Notes: generated by a model from the letters alone, not told the origin. Positions 25,926 to 35,719 are shown, counted from the stretch's first letter. The stretch: DNA of 64,000 nt from Calothrix sp. NIES-4105 (GCF_002368415.1 NZ_AP018290.1:1429470-1493469); one strand, 5' to 3'. A program made the numbers and translations.

Positions 25926-26900
25926 TTATTTTAATGAAACGGAATTTTTTTCCTTGACTTGCTGCATAAGTGCGTAGCGTGCTTTAAAGTCTTGGCAAAA
26001 AGTTCGTGTCATTGGCTTGTCTACTTTGTCTCCGTATGCTTTTAGTGTTAATTTGCCTTCTAAGTCTCTAACTTGCAAATGTTTGCCTGATTCAATAATT
26101 TGCATACCTGCTTTTATGGAAACAAAGATTTTACCTGAAGTTTTCTTCATTTTCGCTTCTTCACTTCTACGACCCGACCAAATTTCAATCAAGATTTCAT
26201 CTTCTTTGGCGTAACTCTCAACTATATTACGCAATAAAGGTAAACATTCTTTTGTTAATTGTTTGCACTCTATATAGTCAAAATTGGCTAAATCTTTTGT
26301 TAATAGTAGGTTTAAACTAACTTCTTGACCTTTGGCTTTAAAAATACCGTCTGGTCGGTAACTCTTCTCGATTTTGCCTGTATTGTGTCGCATGTAAGCT
26401 TGATTTACTTTGTCAATTGATAAATCTTGTGTTTCAGAGTTGTAAATTATTGTATAGCCTAAAACTGTTACTATTTTCACACTTGGAATTACTTCTTTAC
26501 CTTCTTGTTCAAGTGCTTTCAATGCTACTTTTAAAACAAATTCGGAGGCGCGCGCGACTGCTTCACTACGTTCTTTCTTTAGGTCTTCTGGAACAGGCGC
26601 CTTGATTATTGCGAGTTCCCGAATTGCTTCTACCGAAACAGAACCACGATAGTCACCTATATTCGCTTCAATTTTCGATATTTGATACCAAAGCCAGTTC
26701 TGAGAATTCTCTACTTTTTGAATTTGAGTTAGTCGCTGTTTTTCTAACAAAAAGTTTTGATTCGCTTCACGAAGCTTACTTTCAAAAGTAAAATTTTCAG
26801 AATGTATATAATTCTCTATTTTCTGAACGGTATCATCAAAAGCAACCGAGTATCCATCTTGAAATTCAAATGGCGCCATTAAAGAACGATTATTAGACAT
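25926..26900 (-). CDS. hypothetical protein (unrecognised, 324 aa)
   Basis: Not recognised. The 324-residue soluble protein has a helical N-terminal region (about 20-135, with the charged stretch LREANQNFLLEKQRLTQIQK), followed by a beta-rich middle (about 140-260, KIVTVLGYTIIYN, YRPDGIFKAKGQEV) and a C-terminal segment ending RTFCQDFKARYALMQQVKEK. No signal peptide, membrane helix or catalytic motif is visible. Codon use is like that of its neighbours. It is monocistronic with a clear terminator downstream and a 400-base gap upstream. Confidence 0.6.
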   Translation of the reverse strand: MSNNRSLMAPFEFQDGYSVAFDDTVQKIENYIHSENFTFESKLREANQNFLLEKQRLTQIQKVENSQNWLWYQISKIEANIGDYRGSVSVEAIRELAIIKAPVPEDLKKERSEAVARASEFVLKVALKALEQEGKEVIPSVKIVTVLGYTIIYNSETQDLSIDKVNQAYMRHNTGKIEKSYRPDGIFKAKGQEVSLNLLLTKDLANFDYIECKQLTKECLPLLRNIVESYAKEDEILIEIWSGRRSEEAKMKKTSGKIFVSIKAGMQIIESGKHLQVRDLEGKLTLKAYGDKVDKPMTRTFCQDFKARYALMQQVKEKNSVSLK

Positions 26901-27317
26901 ATTTTAAATTCCTTACTTATCTTCGGTCTATTATGATGTATTTTTTTACACTGAGAGAATAAAAACTGAATTTCAAGATGCACCCCACTGACTTCTTCTC
27001 AAACTCTCTACAAAGAGTTGTTATTCCGTTCTATGTTATCCAACCGGAATTCTCACAGTATTTGTAATAATTCGTTACAATATAAAAAAACAATAAAGAT
27101 TTATCTTAATTTTAAGCCTGTCGCTGTTCAAATGTGATTAATCGCAAATGTATACTGTTAACATATATTTCGTTCTATTACGATAGATTGCAAATTATAA
27201 CCTTCTTCACAAGTTTCTCATATTTAGAAAATATTTTTGAATCAGGCTTGTTTAGAAGCGACTAAACATCTCTGACAACAAGTAATGCTTACGTACTATA
27301 AGAATGGACAACACACT
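26901..27317. other. intergenic region
   Basis: AT-rich, divergent gap between the 324-residue gene and the zinc-ribbon gene. No RNA gene, repeat or further open frame is supported. It presumably holds the promoters of both genes. Confidence 0.4.
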
Positions 27318-27518
27318 ATGAATCACTGTCCTTGCTGTTCTCATGTGTTGCTGCGTCACATTCGCGGTTCACACGTTTACTGGTTCTGCCGTAACTGTTG
27401 GCAAACTATGCCAGTGTTTGAAGAATATGACTCTTATCTTTCACACAAAGTCACAATTTTAGAACCTCTTCCTTTTCGTGCTAGAGATAAGCAATGGGAA
27501 GTTTTACCCGTAGTATAA
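27318..27518 (+). CDS. small zinc-ribbon protein
   Basis: The 66-residue protein starts at ATG 27318 (MNHCPCCSHVLLRHI). An in-frame ATG at 27285 would add 11 residues, but the Cys-rich family start fits here. Two Cys pairs, CPCC near the start and CRNC after VYWF, can bind one zinc in a rubredoxin/zinc-ribbon knuckle pair. The rest is polar with a conserved-looking WQTMPVFE segment. Comparable tiny zinc ribbons are widespread in cyanobacteria. The role is unknown; nucleic-acid or protein binding is likely. Confidence 0.65.
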   Translation: MNHCPCCSHVLLRHIRGSHVYWFCRNCWQTMPVFEEYDSYLSHKVTILEPLPFRARDKQWEVLPVV

Positions 27519-27603
27519 ATTTACTCCACAGAAGTGACTTAATAAATAATCGGATAATTTATTGTCATCGTAGAGGCGCCTTTTTTTAGCGTCTCCACGT
27601 GAC

Positions 27604-27831
27604 TCAATCATCATCCCATTTTTCGTTACTTAGAAGGTCAATAACTCTGTCACGTAGTAAAAAATCATTTCTTTCTAACTCCATTTCTAAACAATTCCAG
27701 TCACAACTGGGCATAAATTTACACAAAGAATAAATCGGCTCGTTACGCTTAATATCTCCTTTCTTGACGAGCTGACGAGCTTCTTCTTTTAAAACTTGAA
27801 GGTCATAATTCATCACAGATGTATCCATCAT
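27604..27831 (-). CDS. DUF4327 family protein
   Basis: The 75-residue protein matches the small cyanobacterial DUF4327 family by order of motifs: YDLQVLKEEARQLVKKG, then PIYSLCKFMP, W(N)CLEMELERNDFLLRDRV and LLSNEKWDDD at the C-terminus. I place the start at ATG 27831, seven bases after AAGGAGATG. An upstream in-frame start at 27873 would add an unrelated hydrophobic segment. A convergent zinc-ribbon gene ends 85 bases away, and the weak GAGGCGCC/GCGTCTCC hairpin between them may terminate both. Function unknown, cytoplasmic. Confidence 0.8.
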   Translation of the reverse strand: MMDTSVMNYDLQVLKEEARQLVKKGDIKRNEPIYSLCKFMPSCDWNCLEMELERNDFLLRDRVIDLLSNEKWDDD

Positions 27832-28312
27832 CACATCTCCTTGCGCTTTATAAATTAATATAAAGCTAAACATAAATTAATTTAACCTTAACTTTGGTAA
27901 GACTACCGATTATGATTCCCCATTAACAAGCTACAATAGCTTACTTTATTAATTGCACAAATTTTCTAAAATGTCATTCATTCTTGTATAAAACGTTCAG
28001 CTTTTTCTAATTAGAATAAGTTAGAACTACTTGAATCAAGTTGAAATGACTCTTGAGGCGCAGTTTGCCTATTATAACAGATTTACGCCCATAATACACA
28101 CTATCTAGTAAGCAAACTTAAATAAATTATTATTGCTCGACCAAAGGTAATTGCCAACTAAAGTTGACGCTTCTGTTTACTGCTAATTATAAAGTTAATA
28201 TAAAACTAATAAACAACTCAGCATAAGTCGCATATTATACATTTACTATCTTTCAGTTTAAGAAAGAATAGTTAACTACGCCAAATAACGGCTATTTAGG
28301 CTATTTATTAAG
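27832..28312. other. intergenic region
   Basis: About 480 AT-rich bases between the divergent DUF4327 and diguanylate cyclase genes. No gene, RNA or clear repeat is seen. Confidence 0.4.
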
Positions 28313-30097
28313 ATGGGAAAAATGGCTAACGGCAATCGATTTCATCAAATCGCTCGTCAGTACCCAGGATTTGTTGTTAGGTGTTCATACGCAATAATGA
28401 TTACAGCCTTTGCTGTACTATTAGGGTGGGGAATTACTCAGTCATATGACCAGCAATTGGTGCGGCAGCAACGAGAAGTCTACACTCTCGGATTAACCTT
28501 AGATAAATTTCTTGGTAATACATTAAGTAATGTTAATTTGCTACGCTCTCAAGCTCAATATTTCTTGAAGTCGAACAATGATGTAAAATTTGATACTGCA
28601 ATTCTCAATTATTGGTTCAAAACTGGCGCAAAATACGGTTATTACAGTTTTGACTATGCACCATCTGCTCTATTTCCGTATGGTAGAGATTTTAACTTAT
28701 ATGCGCTCAAAGATACTGATGCAGGCGCCGTCAGTCCTATATTGAGGGGTAAAGATGTAAATTTGGGACGCGAGGTAGAAATGAGTTTGTCAATAGCTCC
28801 GTTGTTGCGTCCTATTTATGAGCAGTTGTCAACCGAAGGACGAATACGTTATACTTCGTTGGCTGCACTAGAGATGACTTATCCAGCTAGACCGGAAGTA
28901 GGTCGTGAGGGACAAATAAAAATATTCAAAAAAATATTCAAAAATTTTATAAGTCGAGAACTAATTACAGATAAGACGAGTCACATAAGTAACCTCGACC
29001 GTGATGCTTATCTGAGTCGTCCTTATGAAGATGTTTTCGGTAGCCTAATGGTAACTGCTGCTAGTTCAGTTTATGATGGAGACAAATATCTTGGTAATAT
29101 CAGTATCGATTTTAAACTAGAAGCATTAAATCGTTTTATCAAGCAGCTTAGTAATGGTGATGATAATTTGCTTCTAACTGTGAATGGGGAAGTATTAAGT
29201 CGCTTGGCGAACAAAAATACATCAACTAAGTTACAACAAGTTATTAAAAATCCTGCTGTTCGGGCAGAATTACTCAAACTATTCAAAACTGCACAAAGTA
29301 GTCAAGTTACAATTGATGAATACGTTATAACGTATCATAAATTAAGTAACGCAAGATGGGTGCTTGTTAAAATTACACCAATAAACGTTCTTGTTCAAAA
29401 TATACTAATTAAGCATTTGCCTATAATTTGTGGAGTTTTAGCTGGAATAACGGGTTTGCTATCAATAAGCATTAATGCGATAAATAGAACATTTACAAAA
29501 TTAAACAAAGCACGTTTAGCCGCAGAACTTACAAACAATAAATTACATACAGCATTAGCAGAACTAGAACTTCTTGCCTCAACCGATAAACTAACAGGCG
29601 CCTGGAACCGACGACACTTTGAACAAATTGCATTAGCTGAAATGAATCGTGCTTCACGTCATAAGCAACCGTTATCAATTTTAATATTAGATATTGATTA
29701 TTTTAAACATATTAATGATAATTATGGACATCAAATAGGTGATGCTGTACTAGTCAAACTAGCTTGTATTTTAAAAGAAAATATCCGCGCTTCAGATTTA
29801 CTAACACGCTGGGGTGGTGAGGAGTTCATTATTCTTACTCCTTTTACTTCAGTAAATGAAGCCGTAGACTTGGCTGAAAGACTACGATTAAAGGTTTCAA
29901 CAACTAATTTCAGTAAAGTAAATAATATTACAATCAGTATCGGTGTTGCTCAATTCCAAACTTTAGAAAACTTAACTAACTTTATCAAACGAGCAGATAC
30001 AGCGCTTTACCAAGCAAAAAATAGCGGTCGAAATACTCTTGTCGCGGCACCTTCCACATTAAGCGCTTGGATGCAAGAAACCGAAAGAAAAATCTAG
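28313..30097 (+). CDS. membrane diguanylate cyclase with periplasmic sensor domain (GGDEF)
   Basis: The 594-residue protein has membrane helix 1 (about 22-42), a periplasmic Cache-like sensor (about 45-360), and helix 2 (LPIICGVLAGITGLLSISI, about 366-386). A linker leads to a GGDEF domain starting at LASTDKLTGAWNRRHFE (about 420-435). The active-site motif is RWGGEEF (about 499-505), and RASD five residues before it is the allosteric I-site (RxxD). It should make cyclic di-GMP and be product-inhibited. No EAL domain is present. The sensed ligand is unknown. The gene is monocistronic. It is probably active since all catalytic residues are visible. Confidence 0.9.
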   Translation: MGKMANGNRFHQIARQYPGFVVRCSYAIMITAFAVLLGWGITQSYDQQLVRQQREVYTLGLTLDKFLGNTLSNVNLLRSQAQYFLKSNNDVKFDTAILNYWFKTGAKYGYYSFDYAPSALFPYGRDFNLYALKDTDAGAVSPILRGKDVNLGREVEMSLSIAPLLRPIYEQLSTEGRIRYTSLAALEMTYPARPEVGREGQIKIFKKIFKNFISRELITDKTSHISNLDRDAYLSRPYEDVFGSLMVTAASSVYDGDKYLGNISIDFKLEALNRFIKQLSNGDDNLLLTVNGEVLSRLANKNTSTKLQQVIKNPAVRAELLKLFKTAQSSQVTIDEYVITYHKLSNARWVLVKITPINVLVQNILIKHLPIICGVLAGITGLLSISINAINRTFTKLNKARLAAELTNNKLHTALAELELLASTDKLTGAWNRRHFEQIALAEMNRASRHKQPLSILILDIDYFKHINDNYGHQIGDAVLVKLACILKENIRASDLLTRWGGEEFIILTPFTSVNEAVDLAERLRLKVSTTNFSKVNNITISIGVAQFQTLENLTNFIKRADTALYQAKNSGRNTLVAAPSTLSAWMQETERKI

Positions 30098-30341
30098 CCC
30101 TATTACAATACGTCCGTATTTACTATAAATAGAATAATATAGTCTTAATAGACAAGAGCAATTATTTTTGTAACAATAGTTTATCTTTGCCTGAGTATTT
30201 ATACTTTATTATACAATTATGCTCATTTATTCGCGTGCAATATACTTTTTCTCACGTACTTGCATGAGCGCTTATGTATTGTAATCAATCTTAAATAATT
30301 TTGTGTACGTTTAAACTAGATAATTCAGGGGGGAAATGACT

Positions 30342-30995
30342 ATGATAATGAAGCGTAATATTTTTAATACTTGTTTTTATGCAGTTTCCATTGCTTTATT
30401 ACTAATAAGTTGTAAAAACCCTGAATCTAAAAAAGTTGATATAGATACACCTGAAAAAATTGCTAGTCGTGCAACACATAGTCTAAGCACGTCTTTTCTA
30501 TCTAGCCAAGATAATCCTCAGACACTTCAACAAAATCTAATCAATATTAAAGCGTCAGAAGGAATTGAGGCTGAAACTAAAATTGAACAATTAAAGAATG
30601 CTATCAAATCTGCTGACGATATTGATAAAGAAGTTAATCAATCTTTAAATTCTGATATATTAAGCAAGGCATATACAGGAGATGAGCTACAAAAAAAACA
30701 GGCATTTATAAATGAGTTAAAATCTCATAAGGCTTATGTATATTCTAAATTGCGGAAACAAATTTTTCATAACTTTCAGATTAGCTCTGATGGTTCTACT
30801 GCAAAAGTAGATTTAACAGAAACTTGGAGTCATAAAATATTTTCACAATCGAATGAATTGCTTGCAAAGTCTCCAGCATCAGATGTACCACAAACTAATT
30901 ACCTGGTTCGTACTAAAGATGGTTGGTTAATTTCTCACACCTTTTTTGGTGGCAAACCCCCAACATTTAAAATAATTGCTTCTTCACAAAAATAG
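30342..30995 (+). CDS. hypothetical lipoprotein
   Basis: About 217 residues, starting at ATG 30342. The G-rich ribosome site 30328-30333 is eight bases ahead of this ATG but only two bases from the ATG at 30336. The N-terminus (MIMKRNIF, then YAVSIALLLISC) ends in the lipobox LISC, so the protein should be lipid-anchored after processing. The mature part is helical and Lys/Glu-rich (about 40-130), followed by a beta-rich domain ending WLISHTFFGGKPP. No known domain is recognised. A strong terminator lies just downstream. Periplasmic or thylakoid-lumen side is likely. Confidence 0.6.
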   Translation: MIMKRNIFNTCFYAVSIALLLISCKNPESKKVDIDTPEKIASRATHSLSTSFLSSQDNPQTLQQNLINIKASEGIEAETKIEQLKNAIKSADDIDKEVNQSLNSDILSKAYTGDELQKKQAFINELKSHKAYVYSKLRKQIFHNFQISSDGSTAKVDLTETWSHKIFSQSNELLAKSPASDVPQTNYLVRTKDGWLISHTFFGGKPPTFKIIASSQK

Positions 30996-31007
30996 TAAAA
31001 TTAGACT

Positions 31008-31040
31008 AAAACCGGGTTTGTAATGCCATAACCCGGTTTT
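31008..31040. terminator. bidirectional terminator
   Basis: AAAACCGGGTT and AACCCGGTTTT form an 11-bp stem with an 11-base loop between the convergent lipoprotein and HCP-like genes. T-rich/A-rich arms on both outer sides suit termination in both directions. Confidence 0.8.
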
Positions 31041-31047
31041 AATTTAA

Positions 31048-31566
31048 TTAAAGTGTTTTCTTCAACAAAGATACCAAGTCTTCAACGCTAGGAGTTCCAA
31101 CTAAGTCTAATATTTCAGAAACTCGTTCATTTGGCATGTGGTCACCAGGTATACCAACAACTGATTTTCCTAGGTTTTGAGCTAGTTGGAACCAGAAGAA
31201 TAGTCGAGAGTCAGTACTTAATGCATCATATTCTTTGGTAGAAAATGAAGAACTATTTTCACCACCCGTGAAAAGTTCACCTAGCGCTTTGGTAGGATGC
31301 TCATCAAGTACAGTTTCTCCCTCGCTTTGTTTGCCTTCGACTAACCCACGTAAAGCATCAACTTGTTGTTCGGAAGACAATTGCTGAATTTGCTTGACTA
31401 AATTAGTAGCACCATCGTCACTGACATTGCTCTGCGAAACAGTAGGAGCTATTTCTGCTGCAACTTCTCCGTAGAGTTGAGCTAAAAGAGTTAACTTATC
31501 GTCAGCGCTTAACGCACGATATTTTAGTATGACAGTCTCTACATTTTTGACATCTGCAAAAGTCAT
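31048..31566 (-). CDS. divergent helical carotenoid protein-like paralogue (OCP N-domain family)
   Basis: 172 residues from ATG 31566, with GGAGG five bases ahead. It aligns by eye with the neighbouring HCP and with the OCP N-terminal domain: ALSADDKLTLLAQLYGEVA matches the region around OCP Trp41/Tyr44, and LFFWFQLAQNLG matches the second carotenoid-contact helix. Odd: the Trp that stacks on the carotenoid ring is replaced (A at position 29 by alignment), although the Tyr three residues later is kept. The central insert (about 80-115, with EGETVLDEHPTKALGELFTGG) is unlike HCPs. It may bind carotenoid weakly, bind something else, or be a scaffold. Probably not in an operon with the upstream HCP (265-base gap). 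Confidence 0.75.
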   Translation of the reverse strand: MTFADVKNVETVILKYRALSADDKLTLLAQLYGEVAAEIAPTVSQSNVSDDGATNLVKQIQQLSSEQQVDALRGLVEGKQSEGETVLDEHPTKALGELFTGGENSSSFSTKEYDALSTDSRLFFWFQLAQNLGKSVVGIPGDHMPNERVSEILDLVGTPSVEDLVSLLKKTL

Positions 31567-31830
31567 CACAACCTCCAGTTATTTGATTATTTATTTGCTT
31601 CTGTATACGACACCTTAATAATTGCTGACTATTAATCTAGATTTAATACACTTAGTTATCAAATCTAACTTAAACCGTCGTACTTCTAACTAGATTAGAA
31701 AATATAGTATTGCAACTTCACTATAAAAAGGCATAAATTCATTTATATACCTTTAGATAGATGTATGCAATATATAAGGGAAAAAGGTAGAAAGTTAATA
31801 CATAAACAGTTTCCCTTTTCCCTTTATCCT

Positions 31831-32322
31831 CTAAATCTCAGCACCTGGCTTTGCTTCGGCGCCCATTGGTGCTACATAATCCCGGAAAATGGTCATTTGC
31901 TGTTCAAACTCTTTTTGCTTGATTTGTTCAAACACTTCTTGAGCAGAACTAGAAAGCTCATAATTTTCTGGCATTGGAATTATAGTACCGTTATCCATAC
32001 CTTGAGCGAGTAAGTACCAGAACAATAGCTTTGTAGTATCGCTTAAAGAACCGTACTCACGGCTTAATTGAGTATCTGCTTTGTTAATTAAATCTCTTTG
32101 AAGCTGTAGCTGTTCTTCGTGAGATAATTCTTTAACTTGGTTGAACAGACCTTCTGCAATTGCATCTGAAGCAGTGCTGGCGCCAGGAGCAGCAGGAGTT
32201 ACAGAACTACCCATTTCTTTATAAACAAACCAGAACAAAGCTAATTGGTCATCTACTTCTAAGCCGCTAAAAGCCTGCGCTACTTGATTAATCTCTTGGT
32301 TAGGACTTTGAGTATAGGTCAT
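31831..32322 (-). CDS. helical carotenoid protein (HCP, OCP N-terminal-domain homologue)
   Basis: The 163-residue all-helical protein covers only the N-terminal carotenoid-binding domain of orange carotenoid protein. Motifs: DDQLALFWFVYKEMG (Trp31 and Tyr34, equivalent to the OCP Trp41/Tyr44 carotenoid contacts), LFNQVKELSHEEQLQLQRDL, TKLLFWYLLAQGM, and the end FEQQMTIFRDYVAPMG. HCPs bind one carotenoid and quench singlet oxygen or excess excitation. GGAGG precedes the ATG. No OCP C-terminal-domain homologue or fluorescence recovery protein gene lies nearby, so it does not look like a split OCP operon. A divergent paralogue follows downstream. Confidence 0.9.
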   Translation of the reverse strand: MTYTQSPNQEINQVAQAFSGLEVDDQLALFWFVYKEMGSSVTPAAPGASTASDAIAEGLFNQVKELSHEEQLQLQRDLINKADTQLSREYGSLSDTTKLLFWYLLAQGMDNGTIIPMPENYELSSSAQEVFEQIKQKEFEQQMTIFRDYVAPMGAEAKPGAEI

Positions 32323-32545
32323 AATTGCCTCCGATTGGTTCCGATTGGTATTTATACTCTCATAATGTCAAGTTATCAAAACATCATTTGATAATTAACC
32401 CCACTGAAGACATATGTAGCACTATCCAAAAGAGTAACAATACATATTTACCCTGCATAGATTTATAAATATGACTATAAATGTGACTTTCGATAGATTT
32501 TAAAATTACACATAATATATTGTGAATAATTTTACTGTTCAAAAA

Positions 32546-32788
32546 TTAGATTCGCGGAGTATGAGAAATAACAATGTCTGAAGATTTGGGAAGCTTGATC
32601 ACAAACTGCTCTACATTGATATCTAAAGCCGAGATTCTCTGAGCATCTGCGAGTATTTTTGCTCTTGCATCTGAAGTTAAACATTGAATAAAAATTGTTT
32701 TCGTTTCTGGCTCAAAGCGAAAATTACATGTCCCCCAAAAGGGAAATTTACACGTTATAAAATCCAGCATTACCTGCATATAACTCAT
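32546..32788 (-). CDS. hypothetical small protein
   Basis: The 80-residue protein begins MSYMQVMLDFITCKF, is aromatic-rich at its N-terminus (FPFWGTCNFRFEPETK) and ends in a strand-like IKLPKSSDIVISHTP. AAGGA eight bases before the ATG supports translation. No family is recognised. It lies upstream of the HCP gene on the same strand with a 223-base gap. Confidence 0.45.
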   Translation of the reverse strand: MSYMQVMLDFITCKFPFWGTCNFRFEPETKTIFIQCLTSDARAKILADAQRISALDINVEQFVIKLPKSSDIVISHTPRI

Positions 32789-33206
32789 ATTTATTTATCC
32801 TTACAACACAACAACACTAACTACGCCTCAATAGCGTTAATTCAATACCATTACTTAGAACATTTAAATACTTGTTCAAAGCTAACAGTTAATGATTAAT
32901 CATTAATTTTGCCTTGTTTTTGCCAAAATGATAAATTTTATAGTCATAAATACGTAATTATATAAGTTATAAATGTAACATTGGTAAACCTTATGTATTT
33001 CATCAGTCTAACTTAACATTAAATCTGTAATTGGCAATATATGTAAAGTTTTTTTAAAGTTTATCTAGGCATCTAACAAGTAGCTTCTCACCTTCGCTTT
33101 ACAAATCTACACACACCCATATAAGGCGCCTGTTGTTTTGTAGTGCCCAATTGTTATAGTGGTTGGTAGCTAAAAACCTTATAAGTAAAATTATATTCAT
33201 CGTCCT
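32789..33206. other. intergenic region
   Basis: AT-rich gap of 418 bases. No gene, RNA or repeat is supported apart from a GGCGCC site near 33126. Confidence 0.4.
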
Positions 33207-33614
33207 ATGGATGAAATAGATAAGCTGTTGGCTGAAATTAAACACGAATACATGGAAGCATCAGCACAGCCACAACAAACACATGCCCAGTGTCCGAACA
33301 TACGTACATCGCAAGTCGTATCATCACCTGATAAATTAGTAGGTATTGATAAGCTGTTAGCAGATGTCAAAATTGATTTTGATGAGAAAGATTTAGCAAT
33401 AGAGAGAAAGCGACAACAAGAACTTGAAGCAGAACGGATTCGTGTCTTAGAGGAGAAGCAGAAAAAGCGCTCTGGTTTAAAGCAGCAAGCACAAGCTTGG
33501 TTATCTGAGTTAGAACCGCTTTCTGTAGAAGGACTTTGGTTTGAAAGTTTTTCTCTTAGGTATGCATCTAAGTTAGATGCAGCGATTGAATATTTAGAAG
33601 GTTTGGAAGGTTGA
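33207..33614 (+). CDS. salt stress protein, Slr1339 family
   Basis: The 135-residue protein has a repeated N-terminal motif, DEIDKLLAEIKHEY (2-15) and GIDKLLADVKIDFDEK (about 46-61), then a charged helix (about 65-92, rich in Glu, Arg and Lys). The conserved C-terminal domain reads QAWLSELEPLSVEGLWFESF, then SKLDAAIEYLEGLEG. This layout matches the cyanobacterial Slr1339-type salt-stress proteins as I know them; the biochemical role is unknown. It is cytoplasmic. The convergent HxlR gene ends eight bases away, so their 3' ends nearly touch. Confidence 0.65.
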   Translation: MDEIDKLLAEIKHEYMEASAQPQQTHAQCPNIRTSQVVSSPDKLVGIDKLLADVKIDFDEKDLAIERKRQQELEAERIRVLEEKQKKRSGLKQQAQAWLSELEPLSVEGLWFESFSLRYASKLDAAIEYLEGLEG

Positions 33615-33621
33615 TATTTGC

Positions 33622-33954
33622 TTATTTACTTTGTTGCTGCAAGTACTTAACGCCCCACTCATGCATAGCGTACAGAAGCGGTTTAAGTGTTTCTCCTAGT
33701 GGTGTTAACGAATATTCTACTTTCGGCGGAATTTGCGGGTAAACTTGGCGCCTGACAATTCCATCGTCTTCGAGTTCACGCAGTTGTTGAGTCAGCATTT
33801 TTTGAGTGATACCCGGTAACGCGCGTTGTAGTTCACCAAAGCGTTTGACTGCCATGAGTTCACGAATAATCAAAACTTTCCAACGTCCACCTATTACTTT
33901 TATTGTTGATTCGACTTCACAAGTTAATCGGTCATGTTCAGAGTTCAGATGCAT
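33622..33954 (-). CDS. HxlR family transcriptional regulator
   Basis: The 110-residue winged-helix protein has the HxlR/DUF24 signature: [20 protein letters not shown], then [31 protein letters not shown] and the wing [16 protein letters not shown]. The N-terminal Cys that opens the domain is conserved in members sensing electrophiles or oxidants. HxlR regulators usually control a divergent neighbouring gene. Here the gene upstream (33955 onward) is 400 bases away and encodes an amino-acid permease, so permease control is a weak possibility. Confidence 0.88.
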   Translation of the reverse strand: MHLNSEHDRLTCEVESTIKVIGGRWKVLIIRELMAVKRFGELQRALPGITQKMLTQQLRELEDDGIVRRQVYPQIPPKVEYSLTPLGETLKPLLYAMHEWGVKYLQQQSK

Positions 33955-33993
33955 AGTACAATCGTGCGCCTACTGTTTATTTTATTTTGGCAT

Positions 33994-34021
33994 GTAGAGA
34001 CGCGATTAATCGCGTCTCTAC
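33994..34021. repeat. perfect 28-bp palindrome (dispersed)
   Basis: A 14-base arm starting GTAGAGACGCGATT is followed by its exact complement. Decayed relatives are at 21411-21438 and near 40000-40025 (GTAGAGAC-type arms). This is a repetitive extragenic palindrome, possibly a transcription stop. Confidence 0.7.
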
Positions 34022-34353
34022 GACATGTTTACAATAGCATCCTCCTAAAGTAATATTTTTTATATAGAAAAAACTTTGCAAATTATATAAATAAATTATT
34101 AAAATGTTTTCATAAAACTTTCATGGGGAATTTATCAAAGTTTTGAATACTCAATAATGTACGAACGTATGAGTATGTCTTGACTAGTCAAGCAAACACT
34201 GGCACTAGTGCTATTTTTTTATACAAATGCATTCACTTTAAAAAAGTGTACAAATAATGCATATTTATTATTGAAATCTTAATAAAAATGGAGTTTCTGC
34301 AACCCAATTAGTTATCAGCAAAACCATCCTACATATTCCTACATGTAAATTTT
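34022..34353. other. intergenic region before the permease
   Basis: AT-rich. No gene or recognisable regulatory RNA is seen; it presumably contains the permease promoter. Confidence 0.35.
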
Positions 34354-35685
34354 ATGGCATCAAAAACTACACTGTCTGAGTCAGCAACGTCTATCCCAAA
34401 GCCAACGCTTTCTACTGCTGATGCAGGTGCTTTGATAGTGGGAATGGTTGTTGGTGTAGGCATTTTTGAGACACCTGCTTTAGTTGCAAAAAATGCAGCG
34501 AATGCACAAGTTGCGCTAACTGCTTGGTTGCTGGGTGGTGTTATGTCTTTAGTCGGCGCCTTATGTTATGCGGAGTTAGCAACTACATTCCCGCACGCGG
34601 GCGGAACTTATCATTATATACAGCGTGCGTTCGGTGACAAGCTAGCATTTCTATTTGCTTGGGCACGCATGGCAGTTGTGCAGACAGGTTCCATTGCTTT
34701 GCTAGCGTTTGTGTTTGGAGATTATACTTCGCAGCTTTTATCATTCGGAGAATATTCTTCAGATGTTTACGCTGTTTTGGCAGTTGTGGTGCTGACGTTT
34801 TTAAATGTTATAGGCATTAATGCAGGTAGGTGGACACAAAATCTTCTTACTGCTGCGAAGATTTTAGGATTATTGCTTGTTGTTGGTGTTGGTATTTTTG
34901 TTGCCACTGCCGAACCAGCTTCGACGGCGCCTGCTCCAGAACAAACTACCACTTTTGGGTTAGCAATGGTGTTTGTATTACTAACTTATGGCGGATGGAA
35001 TGAAGCTGCATATCTATCTGCGGAGGTACGCGGCGCAACGCGCAACATGATAAAGGTATTATTAGGAAGTATCGCCATTATTACAGCTATTTATCTACTA
35101 ATTAACCTGGCATATTTGCACGGTTTGGGTATGGTAGATATGGCAAATTCCAAGGCGCCTGCCGCTGACTTGATGCGTCGTGCTTTCGGTGAAGGCGGAG
35201 CGAAGTTTCTGAGTTTTCTAATTGCGGTTTCTGCATTGGGTGCGGCAAACGCCACCATATTTACAGGCGCCCGCAGTAATTATGCACTTGGACAAGATTT
35301 TCGTAAATTTGCCTTCCTCGGTCGCTGGAGTAATAAAAGTACACCTGCAAATGCTCTTTTGTTTCAAGGTGGTATTGCACTTTTACTAATAATACTAGGT
35401 GCTATAACTCGCGACGGCTTTAAGGCAATGGTGGAATATACAGCACCAGTATTTTGGTTCTTTTTCCTGTTGTCTGGCATCGCGTTATTTGTACTGCGTC
35501 ATCGTGAACCAGAAATTCACCGTCCTTTCCGAGTACCGCTTTATCCAATTATTCCTCTACTATTCTGCGCCACCTGTGCATATTTGCTGTACTCCAGCAT
35601 TACCTATACAGGTATGAACGGTACTGTTGGCGTTTTAGTCTTGTTAACCGGAGTTCCCATATTGCTTTTAGGTAATAAGCAATAG
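34354..35685 (+). CDS. APC family amino acid permease
   Basis: The 443-residue protein has twelve membrane helices and the APC-superfamily start: VGMVVGVGIFETPALVA in the first helix (unwound GxGIF substrate loop), then GALCYAELATTFPHAGGTYHYI in helix 2-3. It ends in VPILLLGNKQ. It should import or exchange amino acids with a cation. Substrate is not predictable. The methyltransferase lipoprotein gene begins 34 bases downstream, so the two may share a transcript. It is intact. Confidence 0.88.
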   Translation: MASKTTLSESATSIPKPTLSTADAGALIVGMVVGVGIFETPALVAKNAANAQVALTAWLLGGVMSLVGALCYAELATTFPHAGGTYHYIQRAFGDKLAFLFAWARMAVVQTGSIALLAFVFGDYTSQLLSFGEYSSDVYAVLAVVVLTFLNVIGINAGRWTQNLLTAAKILGLLLVVGVGIFVATAEPASTAPAPEQTTTFGLAMVFVLLTYGGWNEAAYLSAEVRGATRNMIKVLLGSIAIITAIYLLINLAYLHGLGMVDMANSKAPAADLMRRAFGEGGAKFLSFLIAVSALGAANATIFTGARSNYALGQDFRKFAFLGRWSNKSTPANALLFQGGIALLLIILGAITRDGFKAMVEYTAPVFWFFFLLSGIALFVLRHREPEIHRPFRVPLYPIIPLLFCATCAYLLYSSITYTGMNGTVGVLVLLTGVPILLLGNKQ

Positions 35686-35719
35686 TTCAATTTCACAATA
35701 TTTATTTCCTTTAACCCTT

